Made by a program: the position numbers and the translations under genes. From the NCBI RefSeq assembly GCF_011752005.1, contig NZ_JAAIJZ010000002.1, positions 269,499-333,498 on the forward strand: a stretch of DNA of 64,000 bases. The letters run 5' to 3'. The DNA comes from Canibacter zhoujuaniae. Its GTDB lineage: Bacteria; Actinomycetota; Actinomycetes; Actinomycetales; Microbacteriaceae. The notes under the pieces were generated by a model, which saw nothing but the letters and a program-made list of their open reading frames with translations, ran no database searches and was not told the origin of the DNA. This document shows, piece after piece, positions 8,838 to 16,087 of the stretch. Every line of letters begins with the position of its first letter. Position 1 is the first letter of the stretch.

Positions 8838-9134
8838 GTGTCGGTTGGAATTAAGCCGCTCGAAGATCGCATTGTTATCCGTCAGGTTGCAGCTGAGCAG
8901 ACCACTGCTTCAGGTCTTGTTATTCCGGATAGTGCGCAAGAGAAACCACAGATTGCTGAGGTGCTTGCAGTTGGGCCGGGTCGTATCGACGACAACGGCA
9001 ACCGTGTGCCTGTTGATGTTGCAGTAGGTGACAAGGTTATCTACTCAAAGTACGGTGGCACCGAAATTAAGTACGGTGGCGAGGAATACCTAATTCTCTC
9101 AGTGCGGGATCTGCTCGCAGTGGTTGAGGGTTAA
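8838..9134 (+). CDS. groES: Co-chaperonin GroES (Hsp10)
   Basis: A 98-residue GroES with the full family pattern: KPLEDRIVI at the N-terminus, the mobile-loop region (EQTTASGLVIPD), VGPG, VGDKVIYSKYGGTEIKYGGEEYLIL and a C-terminal strand. It caps the GroEL folding chamber in the cytoplasm. The GTG start is preceded by AGAAAAGGGG. CIRCE upstream indicates HrcA-controlled heat-shock induction. No groEL follows; the next gene is guaB after a terminator, so groES is transcribed alone and groEL must lie elsewhere. Confidence 0.98.
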   Translation: MSVGIKPLEDRIVIRQVAAEQTTASGLVIPDSAQEKPQIAEVLAVGPGRIDDNGNRVPVDVAVGDKVIYSKYGGTEIKYGGEEYLILSVRDLLAVVEG

Positions 9135-9154
9135 TTAAATTTTTTACGATTGCA

Positions 9155-9180
9155 GCCGTCCGGGTTTAGACTCGGGCGGC
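9155..9180 (+). terminator. Terminator after groES
   Basis: GCCGTCCGGG (9155-9164) pairs with CTCGGGCGGC (9171-9180) over 10 bp, including two G-T wobbles, around the loop TTTAGA. It is followed by TTCATTCATT rather than a pure T run. It separates groES from guaB. Confidence 0.7.
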
Positions 9181-9222
9181 TTCATTCATTAGTGCTGTGT
9201 GCATTAGACTTAAAGCAGCGGA

Positions 9223-9273
9223 ATAGACCCGGGTCGAAGCCTGTTTCAGGTAGATAATATAGACCCGAAACAG
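9223..9273 (+). promoter_or_regulatory. guaB promoter region with nested repeats
   Basis: A -10-like GATAAT (9253-9258) lies inside a perfect inverted repeat, CTGTTTC (9241-9247) and GAAACAG (9267-9273). A palindrome, GACCCGGGTC, sits at 9226-9235. The 9-mer ATAGACCCG occurs at 9223-9231 and again at 9259-9267. No clear -35 is visible. The arrangement suggests regulator binding at the promoter. Confidence 0.5.
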
Positions 9274-9293
9274 TCTCGAGAAGAAGGTTGTCA

Positions 9294-10796
9294 ATGGAAC
9301 AGCGTGACCCGTTTGCACTTAAAGGCCTAACCTACGATGATGTGCTGCTCCTGCCGGCACACACCGACGTAATTCCGAGTGAAGCAGATACTTCAACGCA
9401 GCTGACGCGCAACGTGCGCATCGGGGTTCCGTTAATTTCTGCGGCGATGGACACTGTCACCGAAACTCGTATGGCTATTGCTATGGCACGCAACGGTGGT
9501 CTTGGTATTTTGCACCGCAATCTGTCGATTGCCGATCAGGCAAATATGGTCGATCTTGTGAAGCGGTCTGAAGCCGGTATGATCACAAATCCGGTGATCA
9601 CCACCGTTGACGCAACAGTCGCAGAAGTGGATAAGATCTGCGGTGAGTACAAGGTCAGCGGTTTGCCGGTCGTCGACAACTCGGGAAAACTGGTGGGAAT
9701 TATCACCAACCGAGATATGCGCTGGGTTGATCCGGCTGCGCGAGCCACCACAAAAGTTGGCGACGCAATGACAACCATGCCTCTGGTCACCGGTAAAACC
9801 GGCCTCAGCCGCGCTGAGGCACTGTCGCTTTTTAAAAAACACCGTATCGAAAAACTGCCGCTCGTTGATGATTCAGGCAAGCTCACCGGCCTGATCACTG
9901 TGAAAGATTTTGAAAAAGTTGAGCAGTATCCGAATGCTACGAAAGATGATGCCGGTCGTTTGCGGGTTGGAGCTGCGGTCGGTTTCTTCGGTGACGCTTG
10001 GGAGCGTGCAACAACCCTGTTAGAGGCGGGAGTTGATGTGCTGGTTGTTGACACTGCGAACGGTGACTCAGCCGGTGTGCTCGACATCATCAAGAAGATC
10101 AAATCTGATTCTGCGTTTAATGGCGTTGACGTGATCGGCGGTAACGTCGCAACCTACAGCGGCGCAAAGGCTCTTGTTGAAGCCGGCGCAGATGCGATCA
10201 AAGTTGGTGTTGGCCCGGGTTCAATCTGCACCACTCGTGTTATCGCTGGTGTCGGTGTGCCGCAGGTTACCGCTGTTTACGAAGCAGCAAAAGCGGCAAC
10301 GCCAGCGGGTGTGCCGGTCATCGCCGATGGTGGGTTGCAGTATTCCGGCGACATTGCGAAGGCTCTTGTTGCGGGCGCAAGCTCGGTAATGATTGGCTCA
10401 CTGCTGGCTGGCACAGACGAAAGCCCTGGTGATCTTGTGTTCGTAGGCGGTAAGCAGTTTAAGAACTATCGAGGCATGGGCTCTCTCGGTGCTCTGCAAA
10501 CTCGTGGTGAACGCACCTCATACTCGAAAGACCGCTACTTCCAGGCAGATGTGCCAAGCAACGAGAAACTGATCCCGGAGGGCATTGAGGGGCAGGTGCC
10601 TTACCGCGGCCCGGTTGCTTCGGTGCTGTATCAGCTGACCGGTGGCTTGCGTCAGTCAATGTTCTATACCGGCAGCCGCACAATTCCGGAGCTGAAGGAA
10701 CGTGGCAACTTCGTGCAAATTACGTCAGCAGGTTTGAAAGAATCGCACCCGCACGATATTCAGATGGTTGTTGAAGCACCAAATTACCGAGGTTAG
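9294..10796 (+). CDS. guaB: Inosine-5'-monophosphate dehydrogenase
   Basis: Oxidises IMP to XMP with NAD+, the committed step to GMP. The 500-residue protein has the TIM-barrel IMPDH fold interrupted by two CBS domains (about residues 95-220). The catalytic loop GPGSICTTR places the nucleophilic cysteine at 312. The flap and C-terminal GMGSLGAL and substrate motifs are intact. ATG 9294 is chosen because AGAAGG (9282-9287) is 6 bases upstream; the TTG at 9288 is too close to that site. The promoter region carries nested repeats. guaB3 follows and guaA is further downstream, so guanine nucleotide synthesis is clustered here. Confidence 0.98.
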   Translation: MEQRDPFALKGLTYDDVLLLPAHTDVIPSEADTSTQLTRNVRIGVPLISAAMDTVTETRMAIAMARNGGLGILHRNLSIADQANMVDLVKRSEAGMITNPVITTVDATVAEVDKICGEYKVSGLPVVDNSGKLVGIITNRDMRWVDPAARATTKVGDAMTTMPLVTGKTGLSRAEALSLFKKHRIEKLPLVDDSGKLTGLITVKDFEKVEQYPNATKDDAGRLRVGAAVGFFGDAWERATTLLEAGVDVLVVDTANGDSAGVLDIIKKIKSDSAFNGVDVIGGNVATYSGAKALVEAGADAIKVGVGPGSICTTRVIAGVGVPQVTAVYEAAKAATPAGVPVIADGGLQYSGDIAKALVAGASSVMIGSLLAGTDESPGDLVFVGGKQFKNYRGMGSLGALQTRGERTSYSKDRYFQADVPSNEKLIPEGIEGQVPYRGPVASVLYQLTGGLRQSMFYTGSRTIPELKERGNFVQITSAGLKESHPHDIQMVVEAPNYRG

Positions 10797-10839
10797 CGCG
10801 CAAGTCGCAGGCCAAGAAGCGCAGAGATAAAGGGACAGT

Positions 10840-11961
10840 TTGAGTAACGAAATTGAAATTGGACACGGCAAACGTGCGCGTCGCGTTTACTCATTTGATG
10901 AAATTGGGGTGGTGCCCAGCCGCCGCACTCGTGATCCGGAGTTGGTGTCAACATCCTGGAGCCTAGACGCGTATCAGTTTGAAATCCCTGTGCTCGGCGC
11001 GCCGATGGACTCGGTTATGTCACCGGCCACTGCTATCGAGCTGGGCAAACTGGGCGGTCTTGGGGTGCTCAACCTTGAGGGCCTCTGGACACGCTATGCT
11101 GATCCCCAGCCGCTGCTTGATGAGCTGGCTTCGCTCGATAACAGCAAACAAGCTGTGCAGCGTATGCGTGAAATTTATGCAGAACCGATCAAATCAGAGC
11201 TTATCACTGAGCGGATTGCGGAAATACGTGCAGCTGGTGTGACGGTAGCCGGCAGCCTGTCGCCGCATCGCACAGCAGAACACTATGAGACCGTTGTAAA
11301 AGCCGGCGTAGATCTGTTCGTGATTCGTGGCAACACAGTCTCAGCTGAGCATGTTGCGGTTGAGGGCAAAGAACCGCTTAATCTCAAGAAGTTCATTTAT
11401 GAGCTTGATGTGCCGGTGATTGTCGGCGGAGCTGCAACCTATCGTTCAGCTCTGCACCTTATGCGCACAGGCGCAGCCGCGGTGCTTGTTGGATTTGGTG
11501 GGGGTGCCAGCTCAACTACGCGAGCAACTCTCGGCATTAGTCAGCCAATGGCAACTGCGATCGCCGATGTGGCGGGAGCGCGTTCTGACTATCTTGACGA
11601 GTCTGGCGGGCGCTACGTCCATGTGATCGCTGATGGTGGCCTCGGAACTTCAGGTGAGGTTGTGAAAGCGATCGCCTGCGGCGCAGACGCTGTGATGCTC
11701 GGCTCGCTGCTTGCGCGCGCAGCTGAAGCACCCGGAGGCGGTTGGCACTGGGGGCAAGAAGCGCATCATGATTCACTGCTGCGCGGGCAGCGAGTAGCAG
11801 TGGAGCAGGTTGCACCGCTTTCTGAGATACTGAACGGTCCGTCACAGATCGCTGATGGCACCGCGAACCTTATTGGAGCGTTACGCACCGCGCTAGCGAC
11901 AACCGGCTATTCAGATTTGAAAGAATTCCAGCGCGTTGGAATTGTGCACACCGCTAAATAG
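10840..11961 (+). CDS. guaB3: GuaB3 family IMP dehydrogenase-related protein
   Basis: A 373-residue IMPDH paralogue lacking the CBS domains. The N-terminal GHGKRARRVYSFDEIGVVPS and the GGRYVHVIADGG segment are typical of actinobacterial GuaB3. Where GuaB has the catalytic cysteine (GSICTTR) this protein reads GGGASSTTR, so the nucleophile is absent and classical IMPDH activity is not expected; its role is unclear. The TTG start has AAAGGGA just upstream. It follows guaB by 43 bp, with no terminator seen, so the two are probably co-transcribed. Confidence 0.93.
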   Translation: MSNEIEIGHGKRARRVYSFDEIGVVPSRRTRDPELVSTSWSLDAYQFEIPVLGAPMDSVMSPATAIELGKLGGLGVLNLEGLWTRYADPQPLLDELASLDNSKQAVQRMREIYAEPIKSELITERIAEIRAAGVTVAGSLSPHRTAEHYETVVKAGVDLFVIRGNTVSAEHVAVEGKEPLNLKKFIYELDVPVIVGGAATYRSALHLMRTGAAAVLVGFGGGASSTTRATLGISQPMATAIADVAGARSDYLDESGGRYVHVIADGGLGTSGEVVKAIACGADAVMLGSLLARAAEAPGGGWHWGQEAHHDSLLRGQRVAVEQVAPLSEILNGPSQIADGTANLIGALRTALATTGYSDLKEFQRVGIVHTAK

Positions 11962-11975
11962 ATAGTGTGCCGCAT

Positions 11976-12854
11976 ATGACCTCAGCACCGGCTGCCCCGA
12001 AAAATACTAAACGGCCTCGTTATTCAGGTGAGCCCACGCTCGGGCAGATTATGCGTCGCCCAAAGTGGATTTTCGCGCTCATTTTGGTGCTCTCCGTTGC
12101 TTCGGGGTTTGCTTGGCTGGCACAGTGGCAGTTGGGTAACGCCATTACCCTTGACGATAAGGCGCAGATTGACACCGAATCTGTGATACCGCTTGCAGAA
12201 TTGGTTGAGCCGGCCCAACCGTTAAATGATGTGGCTGCGGGGCACAGAGTCTCAATTAACGCTAGTCTTGTTCCAAATGAATTTGTGATTGTCGGTAATC
12301 GCGCTAACTCCGGTGCGGTGGGCTACTGGGTTGTAACGCAAGCATATGCGGAAACCGTCGCAGCGGAGCATGATACGAAAGAGTTAGCCAACCTGGCGGT
12401 TGCGATTGGCTGGGCAGCTACCGCTGACGAAGCGGCTGCGGCTATTGAGAAACTTGAAGCAGCGGGGATCAGCGAAAACCGCACGCTGTATGAGGGGCGG
12501 CTCAATCCGCTTGAGACACCGGGCGCCCCTGAAATGCAGGGGGAGCTAATGGTTTACCCAAGCGTTGTTCCGGCGCAGCTTTTGAATCTCTGGCAAAATC
12601 CGCTGCCTACGACCTACGCGGGTTACGTTGTGCTGGAAGCAGATAACGGGCTGCGCGCGGTATCCGGGCTGCAGGCAATTGATTCTATTCCCCCCACCCC
12701 GCCTGAGACCGTGAACTGGATAAACTTGTTTTACGGTTTGGAGTGGGTGCTGTTTGCCGGCTTTGCGGTGTATTTTTGGGTGCGACTCTGCAGAGATGCG
12801 CACGAGCGCGAGCACGAACTGAAACTGCAAGAAGAGGAGAAACTCAATGGCTGA
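11976..12854 (+). CDS. SURF1 family cytochrome oxidase assembly protein
   Basis: A membrane protein of about 292 residues with the SURF1 layout: one helix near the N-terminus (about 33-55, followed by WQLGNA), a large extracytoplasmic domain, and a second helix near the C-terminus (WVLFAGFAVYFWVRL). SURF1 proteins assist haem-copper oxidase maturation. ATG 11976 is taken as the start; GTG 11967 is also in frame and neither has a strong ribosome site. The charged C-terminus (HEREHELKLQEEEK) overlaps the start of the DUF3817 gene by 8 bp, so the two are translationally coupled. Confidence 0.88.
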   Translation: MTSAPAAPKNTKRPRYSGEPTLGQIMRRPKWIFALILVLSVASGFAWLAQWQLGNAITLDDKAQIDTESVIPLAELVEPAQPLNDVAAGHRVSINASLVPNEFVIVGNRANSGAVGYWVVTQAYAETVAAEHDTKELANLAVAIGWAATADEAAAAIEKLEAAGISENRTLYEGRLNPLETPGAPEMQGELMVYPSVVPAQLLNLWQNPLPTTYAGYVVLEADNGLRAVSGLQAIDSIPPTPPETVNWINLFYGLEWVLFAGFAVYFWVRLCRDAHEREHELKLQEEEKLNG

Positions 12855-13326
12855 ATTACTGCCACGCCCTGAAACCTATCCGTCGATTCGTAAATCTCTA
12901 AAATTTTTTAAGATTTCGTCGATGATTACCGGGGTGATGCTGTTCGGTCTGTACATCATCTCAGGGATTCGCTGGTTTATGCATTCAGACGTATATGTCA
13001 ACACAGGTAATGCGCTATTTGAGTTGGTGCAGCTGCCGCCGGCAGGTGTGGAGCTTGATTTTGAGCCTGCCGGTGTTAACTTCACAACTATATTCCTAAT
13101 TGCGCATGGCTGGTTCTATGTTGTTTATGTCATCGCATCGTTCACTGTCTGGAGCGGCATGCGTTGGCCTTTCTGGCGCTTCATTTTGCTCGCACTCGCA
13201 GGTTGCGTGATTATCGTGTCGTTTATTGCCGAACGCTGGGTGGTGCGTGATGTGGAAGCAAGACTTAATGACGGCCGTGATCGAGTTCAAAATCAAAATC
13301 ATAGTGAAGCCTCACCCGCGGTTTAA
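12847..13326 (+). CDS. DUF3817 family membrane protein
   Basis: 159 residues with helices at about 23-43, 80-100, 103-123 and possibly one more. It belongs to the DUF3817 family of small integral membrane proteins that often neighbour guaA or oxidase-assembly genes in actinobacteria; function unknown. AAGAGGAG upstream of the ATG is a good ribosome site, and the 8-bp overlap with the SURF1 gene indicates coupled expression. The C-terminal 20 residues are hydrophilic. Confidence 0.85.
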   Translation: MAELLPRPETYPSIRKSLKFFKISSMITGVMLFGLYIISGIRWFMHSDVYVNTGNALFELVQLPPAGVELDFEPAGVNFTTIFLIAHGWFYVVYVIASFTVWSGMRWPFWRFILLALAGCVIIVSFIAERWVVRDVEARLNDGRDRVQNQNHSEASPAV

Positions 13327-13337
13327 ATAAACCGTGG
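13316..13337 (+). terminator. Hairpin at the end of the DUF3817 gene
   Basis: CCGCGGTTTA (13316-13325) pairs with TAAACCGTGG (13328-13337), with one G-T wobble and two bases at the centre. It spans the DUF3817 stop codon. There is no T run, so it could be a U-less terminator, an mRNA stabiliser or a DNA palindrome between DUF3817 and guaA. Confidence 0.4.
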
Positions 13338-13414
13338 CAGGCGATGATCCTTCCCTAAAAACCCGGTAGATTTTTATTAGATAAATCCGTTGCTAAACCT
13401 GTGAAAGGTTATCG

Positions 13415-15001
13415 ATGACAAACCAAACACTTGAAGCGCCGCGCCCGGTGCTCGTAGTTGACTTCGGGGCACAGTATGCGCAGCTTATCGCGCGTCGCGT
13501 TCGTGAAGCAGGTGTTTATTCAGAGCTCGTGCCGCACACAATTACTGCTGCTGAAGTGCTTGCGAAAAAGCCGCTCGGTCTTGTGCTCTCAGGTGGGCCT
13601 TCTTCAGTTTATGCGGAAGGTGCCCCAACCTTTGACGACAGTATCTTTGAGCTGGGCATTCCGACATTTGGAATTTGCTACGGTTTTCAGGTAATGGCGC
13701 AGGCCCTTGGCGGTGTAGTGGGTCACACCGGTGACCGTGAATACGGCGCAACTGATGTGGTGCTGTCAAATACGGCAGATGCTATTCTGCAGGGCCAGCC
13801 TGTTGAGCAGAACGTGTGGATGAGCCACGGCGACGCTGTGCAGCAGGCGCCAGAGGGTTTTGAAGTTTTGGCTTCTACCGCTGTAACTCCGGTAGCTGCT
13901 TTCGGATCTAAAGAACGTCGTATGTACGGCGTGCAATGGCACCCAGAGGTGAAACATTCGGATCACGGTCAGGCTCTGTTAGAAAACTTCCTGCGTTTTA
14001 TCGCTGATATTCCGGCGGAGTGGAACGCTGAGAATGTTATTGAAGATCAGGTTGCTCGCATCCGTGCGCAGGTTGGTAACGGCAAAGTGATTTGTGGTCT
14101 GTCTGGCGGGGTCGACTCTGCTGTGGCAGCCGCCCTCGTGCATCGGGCAGTTGGCGATCAGCTGACATGTGTTTTTGTGGATCACGGTCTCTTGCGTCAG
14201 GGAGAGCGGGAGCAGGTTGAGGTTGATTACGTCGCATCAACCGGTGTGCGTTTGGTCACAGTAGATGCGCGCGAGAAATTCTTAACTGCGCTGCAGGGTG
14301 TGACCGATCCGGAAACAAAGCGCAAGATAATCGGGCGTGAATTTATTCGCACCTTTGAAGAAGCCGAGGCGCAGCTGGTGGCTGAAGCTGCTGAGAGTGA
14401 TGGCAGCCCGATCCGATTCCTGGTGCAGGGCACACTCTACCCGGATGTTGTTGAGTCTGGCGGCGGCAGTGGCACGGCAAACATTAAGAGTCACCACAAT
14501 GTGGGAGGGCTGCCAGAAGACCTAACTTTCGAGCTTGTCGAGCCACTGCGCACCCTGTTCAAAGATGAGGTGCGTGAGATTGGGCGACAGCTCGGTTTGC
14601 CGGAGGTGATTGTTTCTCGGCAGCCTTTCCCAGGCCCCGGTCTGGGCATTCGCATTATCGGTGAGGTTACTGAAGATCGTCTTGAAACCTTACGCGCGGC
14701 CGATGCGATCGCGCGCGAAGAGCTGACGGCGGCCGGGTTAGATGCTGAAATTTGGCAGTGCCCGGTGGTGTTGCTCGCTGATGTGCGGTCGGTTGGTGTG
14801 CAGGGTGACGGGCGCACCTACGGCCATCCGATTGTGCTTCGTCCGGTGTCGTCTGAAGACGCGATGACCGCCGACTGGACTCGTCTACCGTACGATGTGC
14901 TTGCACGCATTTCTAACAAGATCACCAACCAGGTGCCAGATGTAAATCGTGTAGTGCTTGATGTTACTTCAAAACCACCAGGAACTATTGAGTGGGAATA
15001 A
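13415..15001 (+). CDS. guaA: GMP synthase (glutamine-hydrolysing)
   Basis: Converts XMP to GMP using glutamine and ATP. The 528-residue chain has an N-terminal class I glutamine amidotransferase domain with nucleophile Cys88 in FGICYGFQ and the catalytic His/Glu in QWHPE. The ATP-pyrophosphatase domain has the P-loop SGGVDS at about 230-235. The C-terminal dimerisation domain ends in KPPGTIEWE, the characteristic GuaA terminus. ATG 13415 follows GAAAGG. Together with guaB upstream it completes GMP synthesis from IMP. A strong bidirectional terminator follows. Confidence 0.98.
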   Translation: MTNQTLEAPRPVLVVDFGAQYAQLIARRVREAGVYSELVPHTITAAEVLAKKPLGLVLSGGPSSVYAEGAPTFDDSIFELGIPTFGICYGFQVMAQALGGVVGHTGDREYGATDVVLSNTADAILQGQPVEQNVWMSHGDAVQQAPEGFEVLASTAVTPVAAFGSKERRMYGVQWHPEVKHSDHGQALLENFLRFIADIPAEWNAENVIEDQVARIRAQVGNGKVICGLSGGVDSAVAAALVHRAVGDQLTCVFVDHGLLRQGEREQVEVDYVASTGVRLVTVDAREKFLTALQGVTDPETKRKIIGREFIRTFEEAEAQLVAEAAESDGSPIRFLVQGTLYPDVVESGGGSGTANIKSHHNVGGLPEDLTFELVEPLRTLFKDEVREIGRQLGLPEVIVSRQPFPGPGLGIRIIGEVTEDRLETLRAADAIAREELTAAGLDAEIWQCPVVLLADVRSVGVQGDGRTYGHPIVLRPVSSEDAMTADWTRLPYDVLARISNKITNQVPDVNRVVLDVTSKPPGTIEWE

Positions 15002-15003
15002 AT

Positions 15004-15037
15004 AAATAAATGCCGGCCCTGGAGCCGGCATTTATTT
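15004..15037. terminator. Bidirectional terminator between guaA and the BI-1 gene
   Basis: AAATAAATGCCGGC (15004-15017) pairs perfectly with GCCGGCATTTATTT (15024-15037) over 14 bp around the loop CCTGGA. T-rich sequence follows on the plus strand, and the A-rich left arm supplies a T run on the minus strand. It can terminate both convergent genes. Confidence 0.9.
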
Positions 15038-15050
15038 TGTTGGGGCGTGG

Positions 15051-15878
15051 TTAATCTTGGCTGCGCAGGATTGCGATTAGGCGCAGAATTTCAACATAGA
15101 TCCAAACGATGGTGACCATCAGACCCCAGGCTGCCTGCCAGCCGTAAATTTTTGGTAGGCGGTTGCGCTCTCCGTTTGCGATAAATTCAAAGTCGCTTAC
15201 AAGGGTGTAGGCTGCAAGGCCAATTGCGAGCAGACCGATTATTACACCGAGTGGAATTCCGAAGATTTCGATGCCGCGCAAGCCCCACGGATCGCTCATT
15301 GCGCCGGTCCATACCAGGGCGAGATTAATCAGCGAGAAGGCGAGATAAGACAGGATCGCGATCATTACAATCTTGTTCATGCGAGGGCTGGTGCGCACTT
15401 TACCGCTGCGGAACAGGATGAGGGTGACGGCGACAACCACCAGGGTGCCGAGCAGCGCCTGAAAGATGATGCCTGAATAGGCTCCCTCAAAGATGCGGGA
15501 GATGCCACCGACGAAGAGCCCTTCGATTGCGGCGTATGCCATGATGAGACCTGGTGAGATCTTTTTACGGAAACCGATAACCAAACCAAGCACCAGAGCG
15601 ATAAGAGCTGCTGGCAGTGACACAGCCGGGAAGATCCACCCAACAACAGCGGTCGTTAGGAGAATAGCAAAAAGACCGACTGTCTTTTGGATCGTGTTCT
15701 CAATTGTCATCGGATCCGAAGCGCCGCCGAGCACCTCAGCAGCTGTTGGTGCCGGACGGCTCGGATCTTGCTGCACCGTCTTCTCTGCGGCAGGAGTGTT
15801 ATAAAGTTTCTCAAGCTCTGCTGAGGTGAGCGTGCGACTCGAGAAAGCCGGATTGTTGCTCAGGGCTGGGCTGCTCAA
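15051..15878 (-). CDS. Bax inhibitor-1/YccA family membrane protein
   Basis: 275 residues with a ~60-residue soluble N-terminus rich in Ser/Pro/Ala, then seven membrane helices in the pattern of the actinobacterial BI-1/YccA family (TMBIM-like). The conserved end, GWQAAWGLMVTIVWIYVEIL, includes the usual family helix. Proposed roles of the family include calcium leak or membrane-protease modulation; nothing here points to a specific one. It is a single gene convergent with guaA. Confidence 0.87.
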   Translation of the reverse strand: MSSPALSNNPAFSSRTLTSAELEKLYNTPAAEKTVQQDPSRPAPTAAEVLGGASDPMTIENTIQKTVGLFAILLTTAVVGWIFPAVSLPAALIALVLGLVIGFRKKISPGLIMAYAAIEGLFVGGISRIFEGAYSGIIFQALLGTLVVVAVTLILFRSGKVRTSPRMNKIVMIAILSYLAFSLINLALVWTGAMSDPWGLRGIEIFGIPLGVIIGLLAIGLAAYTLVSDFEFIANGERNRLPKIYGWQAAWGLMVTIVWIYVEILRLIAILRSQD

Positions 15879-16074
15879 TATGATCCTCTCAATTAGGAGT
15901 TAGCTATTGCACATAGCCTATTGCGTCTTGTCGAAAAGTGGCTGAAAGATAAGACTCACAAAGATGCTTACAGCCAGTTTTTCGGTGATAAATAACGGAT
16001 GCGCCGACAGTATAAGAGGGGCGGAGATGCGGCTGGATAGTTTAAGTCCGAGATAAAGTCATAGACCACTCTCA

Positions 16075-16080
16075 TAGACT
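16075..16080 (+). promoter_or_regulatory. -10 box of a candidate leaderless promoter (helicase gene)
   Basis: TAGACT ends 7 bases before ATG 16088, placing transcription start at about the A of the start codon. A second copy of CATAGAC lies 13 bp upstream (16060-16066). No Shine-Dalgarno sequence precedes the ATG. Confidence 0.6.
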
Positions 16081-16087
16081 TGAATAC

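Noticed and set aside
9288..9293. TTG 9288 as the guaB start
   Set aside because: It directly follows the ribosome site; ATG 9294 has correct spacing and gives the normal N-terminus.
10840..11961. Considered as a second functional IMP dehydrogenase
   Set aside because: The catalytic cysteine is replaced by serine and CBS domains are absent; the GuaB3 family fits better.
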